A DNA stretch of 30,705 nt, taken from NCBI GenBank assembly GCA_964643005.1, contig CAZXQI010000037.1, forward strand, positions 1 through 30,705. The letters run 5' to 3'. The notes beneath the pieces were generated by a model. The model worked only from the letters and a program-made list of their open reading frames with translations, was not told where the DNA came from and did not search any database. Source of the DNA: UBA6168 sp964643005 (GTDB lineage Bacteria; Bacteroidota; Bacteroidia; Chitinophagales; Saprospiraceae). Shown piece by piece: positions 1-7,934 of the stretch. Position 1 is the first letter of the stretch. Every line of letters begins with the position of its first letter. Position numbers and translations under genes: made by a program.

Positions 1-2008
1 CCAGGCTACCATTACGGACGACCAGGGATGCAAGTTTTTTACCGAACCGATATTCTTAGAGCAGCCCGAAGAGTTGGCGATACTGTTGGACTATGCGGAG
101 GGAAGCCCCTGCCAGGAAGATGCGGAAGGCTCCATCCAGGTCAGCGTGAGCGGCGGCACGGGCAACTATGCTTATCTCTGGTCAAATGGAAAACAGACAA
201 GGGACATTGTCGGCCTGCCCCAGGGCGATTACACGCTTACGGTAACGGATGGCAATGGATGCGTGAAGGAATTAGGCCCCATCCAGATTGTCAATCCGCT
301 TCCACTCTATGTTTCTCACAATATACCGGCGCCGGAAGGCTGCCTTCCCTTTCAGGTGGACAGTGTTTGCCTCAGTGTTTCGGGTGGGACGATTCCCTAT
401 AGTTTTCTCTGGAATACCGGCGATACTGCGGCCTGCCTCCAGCAAGTTGCATCAGGCGATTACCAGGCAACCGTTACTGACGCCATGGGCTGCACGGCAG
501 AATTAATGTCCGTCAAAGTATTGGAAGAATTTTTCCCTGTAAAAGTGACGGCTCTTTCCACCGGTCTCCAGAAAATCTGCGCTGGGACGAATGAGGGCGC
601 GGTGGCGGTCTTAATTGAAAAGGGAATTGCTCCCTATCAATACATCTGGAGCAATGGCGTATCGGGGCAGACGTACTTAGATACAATCCATCTCGATTAC
701 TTAGAGCCGGGAGCATACGACGTGACCATTACCGATCAAGTCGGTTGTACGGCGGCCTCTCCGGTGATGGCTGTGACGACGGATGGATATATTTTGCCCT
801 CGATACCCGGTTCGCAGATTCATCACGTGAACTGTAAGTATGGAACCAACGGCTCTCTCGCCGTGAATGTCATCGGCGGCAAAGCGCCTTATTCCTACTC
901 CTGGACCAATGAGGACGGAGAAGAGATTGGCGGCGCAGCAGCGATCCATGACCTGGTTGCGGGTATTTACCAGGTGTTGATAACGGATCAGAACGGCTGC
1001 ACGGGCAGCATCGGCGCCCAGATTATAGAACCGGATCTGCCGCTGAGCCTGACGGATATTGCGCCGATAACGACGCATATCTCCTGTTTTGGCGCCGATG
1101 ACGGAGCGATAAATCTTACGCCTTATGGCGGTATTCCACCCTATACTTTTTCATGGAGCAATGGCGAAACTACGGAAGACATTTCTGGTTTAGGCTCTGG
1201 AACCTATATAGCGACAGTGACTGATTCTAATTTGTGCGTGCTGATCTCCCAGGGGATTGAAATCATTTCACCGGAAGGCCCGCTTCAATTGTCTATGGCT
1301 GATATTACGTCGGTCTCTTGTTACAATGGCTCGGACGGCTCTATTGACGTCGCGATTTCCGGCGGTACGCCGCCTTACGTTTACACCTGGGGGACTATAG
1401 CCAATACGGAAGACCTTGAGGGCGTGCCCTCGGGAACCTACCCGCTGGTTGTGTCAGATTCCAACTTGTTGTGCACGCTGGATACCTTCTTCTTTATTCC
1501 ACAGCCCAATCCTTTGGAAATAAGTTTTGAAGTGACGCCTTCTTCTACCGATCTTCCTCTTGGGGCGATTGTAGTTTCGGCCTTTGGCGGGGTGGCGCCT
1601 TATATCTACGAATGGAATACGGGCGCCGTCGGCGATACGATATCGGGCGTACCTGCCGGCCTTTATCAATTGACGATCACGGATGCCAATCTTTGCGACA
1701 CGATAATCTGGATAACTATTCCCGTGAAGCCTAATGGCGTATTTGAAAGCGAATCGGGAGGGAGCTTCCTCGTCTATCCGAACCCCAACGGAGGACAGTT
1801 CCAACTTGAGCTGAGCCTGCCTTTAAGCGCACAGGCTGAGATTAGGGTCTTCAATGCCGTGGGGCAATCTGTTTTTTCAAAAAAGGAAGAACATGCTAAA
1901 GAGGAAAAATGGAAGGTGAATTTGGCGGATCAACCGCCGGGCATGTATTTCGCAATTGTCTGGCTAAATAGCAGGGCGGCGTTTAGGACGAAGATTATTA
2001 TTTTGTAG
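1..2008 (+). CDS. SprB-repeat T9SS-secreted surface protein, 3' part (5'-truncated)
   Basis: The reading frame is open from base 2 to the TAG at 2006-2008, so the gene begins before the window; ATG 74 is an internal Met. The visible part consists of repeats of about 75-90 residues. Each has a G-x-xPYxYxW(S/N) core and ends in motifs such as YTLTVTDGNGC, YDVTITDQVGC and YQLTITDANLC; seven full repeats and the tail of an eighth can be counted. This is the SprB repeat pattern of Bacteroidota gliding adhesins and large surface proteins. The last 80 residues (starting FLVYPNPNGGQF, with VFNAVGQSV and PPGMYFAIV) are a type A T9SS sorting domain, which directs export across the outer membrane and is then removed. 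It is probably an adhesin or other cell-surface protein; the ligand cannot be told from the sequence. The identity of the missing N-terminal part is unknown. Confidence 0.9.
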   Translation, partial: QATITDDQGCKFFTEPIFLEQPEELAILLDYAEGSPCQEDAEGSIQVSVSGGTGNYAYLWSNGKQTRDIVGLPQGDYTLTVTDGNGCVKELGPIQIVNPLPLYVSHNIPAPEGCLPFQVDSVCLSVSGGTIPYSFLWNTGDTAACLQQVASGDYQATVTDAMGCTAELMSVKVLEEFFPVKVTALSTGLQKICAGTNEGAVAVLIEKGIAPYQYIWSNGVSGQTYLDTIHLDYLEPGAYDVTITDQVGCTAASPVMAVTTDGYILPSIPGSQIHHVNCKYGTNGSLAVNVIGGKAPYSYSWTNEDGEEIGGAAAIHDLVAGIYQVLITDQNGCTGSIGAQIIEPDLPLSLTDIAPITTHISCFGADDGAINLTPYGGIPPYTFSWSNGETTEDISGLGSGTYIATVTDSNLCVLISQGIEIISPEGPLQLSMADITSVSCYNGSDGSIDVAISGGTPPYVYTWGTIANTEDLEGVPSGTYPLVVSDSNLLCTLDTFFFIPQPNPLEISFEVTPSSTDLPLGAIVVSAFGGVAPYIYEWNTGAVGDTISGVPAGLYQLTITDANLCDTIIWITIPVKPNGVFESESGGSFLVYPNPNGGQFQLELSLPLSAQAEIRVFNAVGQSVFSKKEEHAKEEKWKVNLADQPPGMYFAIVWLNSRAAFRTKIIIL

Positions 2009-2059
2009 GTATTTGGACGATGGGTTTTCCTTGCAGATGATTTACATCGGAGGGGGAAG

Positions 2060-2468
2060 TCAATCTGAATTTACCACAGTTTTTAGGGCAGACTTTCCTG
2101 TAGGTTTTTTTTGTCCATTTTCAACCTTCAATTCATCGCTTCGAGCATTCAGGACAGCCATCGCTCCCACTTTCTTTCCATATCGCTCGAAAAGCCGGTA
2201 TTGGGCGGCGTACATGCGCAGGAAAAAATCCTTGTCCACATAACCTTGCATCTCAAGGTGAATCAGGAAGCAGAGTTCTTCTCCATGGATGGATTAAACT
2301 CTGACGAGGAGATCCGCATATCTATTGGCCGTAAGAAATGATTTCGAGTTCCTTGTCCAGAAAATCATACCTCTTAGCAAGGTCAATTTCCTGTTCTCAG
2401 ATTTCAAAGAAGGATTCGACAAAGTAGGAAAACGGGCGCCTGATGATTTCCCTCCATAGCCTTTTCAT
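2060..2468 (-). pseudogene. Decayed Rpn-type PD-(D/E)XK nuclease / transposase-like remnant
   Basis: Read on the minus strand from ATG 2468, the translation begins MKRLWREIIRRPFSYFVE and continues, past an in-frame TGA (2397-2399), into IDLAKRYDFLDKELEII. A frameshift near 2325-2345 moves the homology to another frame with NRYADLLVRV, then a TAA (2294-2296), then EELCFLIHLEMQGYVDKDF and RMYAAQYRLFERYGKKVGAMAVL. The order FLDKEL, RYADLLV, HLExQ, YRLFERYGK is that of the Rpn/PDDEXK_2 family of recombination-promoting nucleases; the Asp of YADLL and the E-x-Q of HLEMQ are the nuclease core. After AMAVL the sequence no longer looks like the family and stops at 2060. Three lesions and a lost C-terminus mean it is not a working gene. 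Family assignment comes from motif recall, not a search. Confidence 0.7.
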
Positions 2469-2523
2469 AGCATTCTGATTTTTGTGAGATGGGAAGCCTC
2501 AGGATAGGAACTGAGTAGGATAT

Positions 2524-2564
2524 AAAAGTGAGGCGTACCCCATAAGCGTACGCCTCACTTTTTT
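2524..2564. terminator. Bidirectional rho-independent terminator
   Basis: A perfect 15-bp stem (2524-2538 with 2548-2562), arm AAAAGTGAGGCGTAC, encloses a 9-nt loop and is flanked by T runs in both directions. It lies 65 nt past the stop of the minus-strand gene 2629-5037, which it most likely terminates. It could also stop plus-strand transcripts arriving from the SprB-repeat gene across the nuclease remnant. Confidence 0.85.
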
Positions 2565-2628
2565 GATTGATCCAGGATGGATAAAAGCAGCCGGGTAGTC
2601 TGCCGGCAGCGCTTCTGCTGTGTTTAAG

Positions 2629-5037
2629 TTAGTTAACTCTCTTCAACTCGTGGCCTTCCTTCGTCACTATATAGGCTTCGTTGAAACCTCTGGCTCTGAC
2701 TTTTCTCAGAGCTATCTCGGCGGATGCTTTGCTGTCGAAACCGGAAAGCAGTACTATTGTCAGATTGTCTTTTAGCAGGTAACGGATGACGCCGATGTCG
2801 TTAAATTCGGAAGGCTTGATATTTTTTGTATCCCTGAGCGTGGCGAGGCGGATCAGGTAGCCAGAGAAATCATTGGTTACAGGCGTATTGACTATTTCGA
2901 TATCTTTAGAGTACTGGGTAGGCGTCGGCGTTGATTGTTCGCGCAGCTCTCTACGGTCTGTCACGATAAAGGCGCCGGGGTAACCGTTGGCTTTCACGGT
3001 CTGCTGAGCCTCGGCGGCGGCGTCTTTCGTTTCAAAAAGCCCCAGCCGGATTTTAGTTTTTCCATCTTCTCTCACACTGTAAACCGCACCGAGTTTACCG
3101 ACCTTAGCCTGGAAAGGCGCCAGATTAACGGAGGCGGCAGTAGAAGCCGCCAATTGGATGGCATAGCCTTCCTTTTGGATGGTTTTGGCGCTCTGCTCAG
3201 AAGCAGTGGTCGGAGGAGCTACGACTTTGGAAGCAGTGGAAGAGCTGGGAGGCTCGGTTACGCCGACGGGAAACAGCCCGAAACTTTGGATAGATTTCGA
3301 GTCGCCTTTTGCTGTTTTAATAGTGATACTTTTCTCCTGAAACCCTGCTTTGGAAAAGCGCAGGCTGTGGACGATGTTGGATTGAAGAGCTATACTGTAA
3401 TTTCCGTTGGCGTCTGTCATAGAGGTAGCGACTTCCTTTTTAGTGATAGAATCAGTGGCGATTACTCTGACCTCGCCGAGGGCGGCTCTGGTGCTGCCAT
3501 TTACAATATTGCCTTTGTAGGCATTGTCTATGTTGGTCAGAGAGACGTCTATCGTTCGGCTTTGGCGAAGCCCTGAAGAAGCAATCTGGACAGACTGACT
3601 GAGATAGCCCGGTTTGCTGACTGTTGCAGTGCAGTTGAGACTGCCGCTGGCGTGGAAGTTGAAAATGCCGCTGACATTAGTCTGGTAGCTTTTTTCACCG
3701 CAGCCTGACAGGTCAATATTGGCCGCTTCTATGCCCGCCCCGCTGACGCCGTCCGTCACTTTGATGACGATGCTCTCCATTTCTTTTTGTACGCGGTAAA
3801 CATCTTCCGCTCCTTTGCCTCCGGGTCGATTGGAAATGAGGTAGCCGACATTGCGCGTGTCGTTAAAGATGAAGCCGTAATCGTCCATAGAGGAGTTTAG
3901 CCCCGGGCCGCCGTGGTACAGCGTGGCCCAGCGACCATTGTTTTCCTCTGCTTTAAAAATGTCAAAACCGCCATAGCCTTTGTGGTAGTCGGAGGCAAAA
4001 TACAGCGATGCGCCATCGTGAAAAGGCGTGATTTCGTTTCCGATGGAATTGACGATGCTGCCGAGATTTTCCGGCGCCGACCAACTGCTACCCACCCTGT
4101 AAGAGACGTAGATGTCAAAACCTCCAAAGCCGCCGGGCCTGTCGCTGGCGAAATAGAGGGCGTCGCCGCTGGGAGAAAATGCAGGGAATCCGGTAGAAGC
4201 CCCGCTTGCGTTGTGAGGGAAGGGCACGGCGGTTGTCCAGTCGCCCTGATCGCTTACCTCTGCCAGGTATAGGGTAAGCTCTATACCGCTGGACGGGATA
4301 AGGCGGTTGCCGTCAATGAAATTATTTTGAGTAATGGCCACTAATTTGCCGTCGGGCGAGTAGGCGATGGGGCCTTCGTTGGAATGGTCGCCGAAACCGG
4401 CGTGGAGCGTCCGGGGGACTTCCAGAAATCCATTTTTATCGCGCTGGGTGATGAACAGACGATTGGCGCCGGTCGTGGAGGCGCCGCGGGCGTTGCGATT
4501 TTGGATATCCGTTCTGCCCGAAGCGTAAACTACCCAGTCCTTGTACAAAGCGACGCCAAAATCAGAAGAGGCCGTGTTGGCGTATTCGTTGGATACCTGA
4601 TAGAGTAGGGGGGCTTTTGAATTGAGAGCAAAATCGCAGGCGTCGGCAAACTGCGTCCCCCGCGTCAGGAAATCAGGATACCCTTTGAGCCGATTGAACG
4701 CCTGTCGGGCCAATTCGTACCTGCCAAGTTCCTGCAAGGTCAGCCCATACTGAAAAATGACCATGGGGTTGACCTTATCCTGAGTGATGGCAGCCTGGTA
4801 GTAGGGTAAGGCTTTTTCCTGCTGACTGAGATGGCGGTAGCAGTCGGCAATTTTGCTGTTGGCCTCCAAATTTGAAGGATTCTTACTCAATACGTCCTGG
4901 TAGGATTTGACAGCCTCGCCAAAGGCTGATAATTCAAATTGCTTATTGGCACGCTTTAGCGCCGCCTGTGGAAAGACAGAGGCTATGAAAAACAAACTGA
5001 AAGCCGTAATTAAAACTGAAGTCTTTAAAATTTTCAT
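2629..5037 (-). CDS. PorE-like TPR / PD40 propeller / carboxypeptidase-regulatory protein with two SPOR domains
   Basis: 802 residues. A signal peptide (about 1-24, ending VFPQA) is followed by TPR-like helices (25-140) and PD40/WD40-like propeller blades. The blade hallmarks are FASDRPGGFGGFDIYVS at 296-312, FASDYHKGYGGFDIF near 347 and LISNRPGGKGAEDVY near 400. Two carboxypeptidase-regulatory Ig-like modules come next (about 423-500 and 505-590). A Ser/Pro/Thr-rich linker then leads to two SPOR domains (623-697 and 724-798). The first four parts match PorE-type proteins, which link the T9SS ring to peptidoglycan through a C-terminal OmpA-like domain. Here the OmpA domain is replaced by a SPOR pair, the fold that binds amidase-processed glycan. 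I infer a periplasmic, peptidoglycan-bound protein; a role in T9SS is not shown. There is no PorP/SprF partner next to it. The terminator at 2524-2564 follows the stop. Confidence 0.85.
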   Translation of the reverse strand: MKILKTSVLITAFSLFFIASVFPQAALKRANKQFELSAFGEAVKSYQDVLSKNPSNLEANSKIADCYRHLSQQEKALPYYQAAITQDKVNPMVIFQYGLTLQELGRYELARQAFNRLKGYPDFLTRGTQFADACDFALNSKAPLLYQVSNEYANTASSDFGVALYKDWVVYASGRTDIQNRNARGASTTGANRLFITQRDKNGFLEVPRTLHAGFGDHSNEGPIAYSPDGKLVAITQNNFIDGNRLIPSSGIELTLYLAEVSDQGDWTTAVPFPHNASGASTGFPAFSPSGDALYFASDRPGGFGGFDIYVSYRVGSSWSAPENLGSIVNSIGNEITPFHDGASLYFASDYHKGYGGFDIFKAEENNGRWATLYHGGPGLNSSMDDYGFIFNDTRNVGYLISNRPGGKGAEDVYRVQKEMESIVIKVTDGVSGAGIEAANIDLSGCGEKSYQTNVSGIFNFHASGSLNCTATVSKPGYLSQSVQIASSGLRQSRTIDVSLTNIDNAYKGNIVNGSTRAALGEVRVIATDSITKKEVATSMTDANGNYSIALQSNIVHSLRFSKAGFQEKSITIKTAKGDSKSIQSFGLFPVGVTEPPSSSTASKVVAPPTTASEQSAKTIQKEGYAIQLAASTAASVNLAPFQAKVGKLGAVYSVREDGKTKIRLGLFETKDAAAEAQQTVKANGYPGAFIVTDRRELREQSTPTPTQYSKDIEIVNTPVTNDFSGYLIRLATLRDTKNIKPSEFNDIGVIRYLLKDNLTIVLLSGFDSKASAEIALRKVRARGFNEAYIVTKEGHELKRVN

Positions 5038-5198
5038 CTGTATGATTGTTTAAGAAAGCGATTCGTAATAATGTTCACCTTAATATCCTTATCGTCTCAA
5101 TTGAATAGGACGCTGATTTTTAGGTTTTGAAAAAAAATTAAGCCCATTTCTGAACCCAGGACTTAAAGACTCCTTAAACCCCTAAAAAAGCATAAAAA

Positions 5199-6338
5199 TT
5201 ATAGTATTACCCGCAATGTTTTAAATCCCTCTCTCCAGTTTTCAATGTCTGCGGGCATTTTTCTTTTAGAGTCTGGGTCGTTGGTGAAATAGCGCACAAA
5301 GTTCTCAGAGTCGGTTTCGTCATAGTCAAGGGTAGCGGCCCAGATGTGGTTTTGACGGTCAAAAATAATGATGGCCTCGTTGGAATTGAACAATCCCTGT
5401 ACATAACCTGTGACGACTGTCCGGCCTGATTTATCCGTTGTGGATTGTACCAATTCCATGTTGAACGCAAAGAGTTCGTAAAATGCGTCGCCCGCCAACT
5501 CCTTAAATTCATCGTGTAACGCCTGGGTGGGGAATACGTCGTCGTCGCCCGAACCTACTTTCAGCGTTGGGGCAATATGGCGTTTCCGGCGCTCATACTG
5601 GCCGTCGGCATAGGCTCTGGCGCCAAAGCCGCAGGCAAAATTGGAGCTGGACTGATCCACCTGGATGAAGCTGTCCCTGTTGGTGAATTTCAGCACGCAA
5701 GGCTCGTCCATAAAATCAGCTTTATTAAAAATAGCCCTGTCTCCCTGAATGGCAGCCTGGCCGTCAATCGCGCCGTTGTGGCTTCCCCGAACGACGACCA
5801 GAGCGAAATCAAAGGCGTCTTTCGTGACATTGCCTATGAGCAGCCTGCCGCCGTCCCAGACGCCGTTCAGATGCCAGTTTCCGCTCCAATTGTCTTGTTC
5901 CACAGAGGGGGGAGAGGCGTAAAGCTCAAAGGGGAAACGCTTAGTCTCCTCTGCATTGCTCCAGGCGCCTGCCAGGGTGTCATAATTGCTCAGGTTGCCG
6001 CTAAACATGCCGGTTTCTTTGTCATTTAGATATTCGGAGATTTCGTAGCCGCCGTCGTTTCTCAACTCGCCGCTCAATTCGAAGAAGTCTTTTTTCCCCT
6101 GGCGCCAGTATCGCCCACTGAGGTAGCCGTCGCCCCAGTTGATCAGTATCGCTTCGATCGCCAGATTTCCATTGATGACTCCCGTGTATTTTTTGATGAA
6201 ATAGTTATCCGGGTCTGATTCGACTCCGAGAGAATCGGCAACTGCGGGATTTTCATCGCCTGCGCCGGTATCGGAATGGTTGCTACAGGACCAGACGCCA
6301 AAGAGGGCGCCCAACAAAAGCCAATAAACAATTTTCAT
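5199..6338 (-). CDS. Hypothetical lipoprotein with repeated beta-rich domains
   Basis: 379 residues from ATG 6338. This start is preferred over the in-frame ATG 6425 because it gives an immediate lipoprotein signal (MKIVYWLLLGALFGVWSC, Cys at 18) and because a promoter-like sequence (6380-6409) lies inside the longer version. The mature part has two beta-rich regions. The first has the pattern YTGVINGNLAIEAIL, GYLSGRYW, GMFSGNL, LAGAWSN, FPFELY. The second resembles lysozyme-inhibitor-like domains found in other lipoproteins (SHNGAIDGQAAIQGDRAIF, C-x-LKF, ACGFGARAYADGQYERR). The C-terminal 100 residues are unassigned. It would sit as a lipoprotein in the periplasm or outer membrane. I do not recognise a function; the lysozyme-inhibitor resemblance is pattern memory only. 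It is divergent from the DUF819 gene at 6554. Confidence 0.75.
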   Translation of the reverse strand: MKIVYWLLLGALFGVWSCSNHSDTGAGDENPAVADSLGVESDPDNYFIKKYTGVINGNLAIEAILINWGDGYLSGRYWRQGKKDFFELSGELRNDGGYEISEYLNDKETGMFSGNLSNYDTLAGAWSNAEETKRFPFELYASPPSVEQDNWSGNWHLNGVWDGGRLLIGNVTKDAFDFALVVVRGSHNGAIDGQAAIQGDRAIFNKADFMDEPCVLKFTNRDSFIQVDQSSSNFACGFGARAYADGQYERRKRHIAPTLKVGSGDDDVFPTQALHDEFKELAGDAFYELFAFNMELVQSTTDKSGRTVVTGYVQGLFNSNEAIIIFDRQNHIWAATLDYDETDSENFVRYFTNDPDSKRKMPADIENWREGFKTLRVIL

Positions 6339-6379
6339 AATTAGAAATATTGCGAAGTCGTATTTTTTTGATTCCGACG

Positions 6380-6409
6380 CAAAGTTTTGCTTTCCGTGAC
6401 ACTTGGCAA
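6380..6409 (-). promoter_or_regulatory. Promoter candidate for the lipoprotein gene 5199-6338
   Basis: On the minus strand: TTG (6407-6409), 19 nt, then AAACTTTG (6387-6380). This differs from the Bacteroidota TTG-N19-TAnnTTTG consensus at one position. A start about 7 nt further on would leave a leader of about 35 nt before ATG 6338, which supports that start codon. Confidence 0.45.
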
Positions 6410-6553
6410 AACAAGTTTTATACATTTACCCGATGGAAGGATCAGGTAATCAGCCTTTTGCTTTCCGGAAGCCCATCGGTTGGCGGGCGACAAAAAGCGC
6501 CAATCTGTCAAAACACAAGCACGAACGAAAAACTGTACCTATCTGATTCCCAC

Positions 6554-7678
6554 ATGCCCTATTTGATTATCCAAATGCTCATCCTGTTGTGCGGACCCTA
6601 TCTGCTCGCAAAGCTGACTAAGCGGATGGGAACAGAAAACTGGCTCAGTCCGGTGGTCTGTTGCTATATCGTAGGCATCGGCCTGCGCAACCTGACTTCC
6701 TTCCCTTTGAATGATGCAGCGTCGGATATTTTTGTTCAAAGTTCCATCATTTTGGCTATTCCCCTTTTGCTGTACTCGACCGACCTACTGGGCTGGGTGC
6801 GGCTGGCGAAGAGCACCATCTTGGGTTTTGCCCTGCTTATGTTCAGCGTGATACTCAGCAGCCTGCTGTCCACCTGGCTATTCAGGGAGAAGCTGCCGGA
6901 TATGGCAAATTTGGGCGGCATGCTGACGGCAGTCTATATTGGCGGGACGCCCAATCTAAATGCAGTGGGTCTCGCCTTAGGTGTGGAGCCGGAGCATGTC
7001 GTCATGCTGAATGCCGCCGAAATTTTCTGCGGCGGCATTTACCTACTCTTACTCACCTCGATAGCTCCCTGGTTTTTTGGATTGTTCCTGTCTGATTTTC
7101 AGGGAGAAAAGCACGCAGGGCAGGATGAGTTTTTGCCAAGAAACGGCATCGCCCTGGGAGATTTGTTAAAGGCTTTTGCCCTGACCATTTTCTTCGTCGC
7201 CTGCTCTGCCGGAATCATCTGGTTAGCGGCGGGCAATCTCGAAAAGCCCGGCCTAATCATTTTGCTCATCTCGGCCTTTGGGGTGGGAGCTTCTTTTTTT
7301 CCAAAAATCAGAGAGCTGCGCGGGTCTTACGAATCGGGTGAATATCTGCTGCTGATTTTTTCCATCGCTATTGGAATGATGGCCGACTTAGGGCAAATAT
7401 TTTCCGAAGGCGGCGTCATGGTCGCTTTTGCGGGGCTGATTCTCGTCCTGGCTATTTCCTTTCACGTGGTTTTGTGCCGGATTTTCCGCATCGACAGGGA
7501 TACCATGATTATCACTTCCACGGCGGGGATTTACGGCCCTCCTTTCATTGGCCAGGTGGCGGCGGTGATCAAAAACCGTTCTTTGGTCTTTTCGGGGATT
7601 GCCACGGGTTTAGTGGGGATTGCTGTGGCTAATTTTATCGGTGTGGCTCTGGCTAAGCTTCTGTCCCGTTTCTTTTAG
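6554..7678 (+). CDS. DUF819 family integral membrane protein
   Basis: 374 residues from ATG 6554 (MPYLIIQMLILLCGPYLL). The frame is open upstream to an ATG at 6350, but the extra 68 residues are polar, unlike the family, and overlap the divergent gene's promoter region, so I reject them. The protein is almost wholly hydrophobic with about ten membrane spans. Conserved-looking stretches are GTENWLSPVVCCYIVGI, GGMLTAVYIGGTPNLNAVG, VVMLNAAE and GIYGPPFIGQVAAVI near the C-terminus. The length and the GGTPNxxAVG and GPPxxAxV-type motifs fit DUF819 (YjcL-like) proteins, presumed transporters of the inner membrane whose substrate is unknown. No neighbouring gene suggests a substrate. Confidence 0.85.
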   Translation: MPYLIIQMLILLCGPYLLAKLTKRMGTENWLSPVVCCYIVGIGLRNLTSFPLNDAASDIFVQSSIILAIPLLLYSTDLLGWVRLAKSTILGFALLMFSVILSSLLSTWLFREKLPDMANLGGMLTAVYIGGTPNLNAVGLALGVEPEHVVMLNAAEIFCGGIYLLLLTSIAPWFFGLFLSDFQGEKHAGQDEFLPRNGIALGDLLKAFALTIFFVACSAGIIWLAAGNLEKPGLIILLISAFGVGASFFPKIRELRGSYESGEYLLLIFSIAIGMMADLGQIFSEGGVMVAFAGLILVLAISFHVVLCRIFRIDRDTMIITSTAGIYGPPFIGQVAAVIKNRSLVFSGIATGLVGIAVANFIGVALAKLLSRFF

Positions 7679-7934
7679 CGGCGGAAGGTTCATCCAGGCG
7701 GCGGTATTTCCGGCAGGCTTCACGGATTTTTTCCTTTTTCCTTTCCCTTTCCCCCTTTTCTTTTTTTTAAAAAAAATAATTCAATGCCGTTTTGGGATGG
7801 CCTTAAAAAACACAGGCTACGCTTCTTTCTGCCCGCTCTTTTTTTTCAAAAAAAACCGGCGTGGAGAAGCGCAACCTTGTTAACTGCGTGGTCATTTGGA
7901 AAAAAAGTGGTGTCAGGATTGACAACAGTGGGGG
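7679..7934. other. Intergenic region with a 42-nt pyrimidine tract
   Basis: 256 nt between the convergent DUF819 gene and the secreted protein gene. It holds an unbroken run of 42 pyrimidines (7727-7768) ending in T8, followed directly by A8 (7769-7776). A second T8/A8 inverted repeat within a C-rich context lies near 7838-7855. Either could act as a terminator, but neither has the usual GC-rich stem. No gene is visible here. Confidence 0.5.

Noticed and set aside
74..2008. Regularly spaced repeated words in the first gene, considered as a CRISPR or tandem DNA array
   Set aside because: The repeats are protein repeats (SprB) that diverge at the DNA level and keep the reading frame; there are no constant direct repeats with spacers.
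2935..3576. 213-codon plus-strand frame opposite the SPOR/PD40 gene
   Set aside because: It is antisense to a gene with clear domains, and the translation has no recognisable features.
6350..6553. 68-residue N-terminal extension of the DUF819 protein
   Set aside because: Polar and unlike the family, and it overlaps the divergent gene's promoter region and its longer N-terminus; ATG 6554 begins right at the first membrane span.
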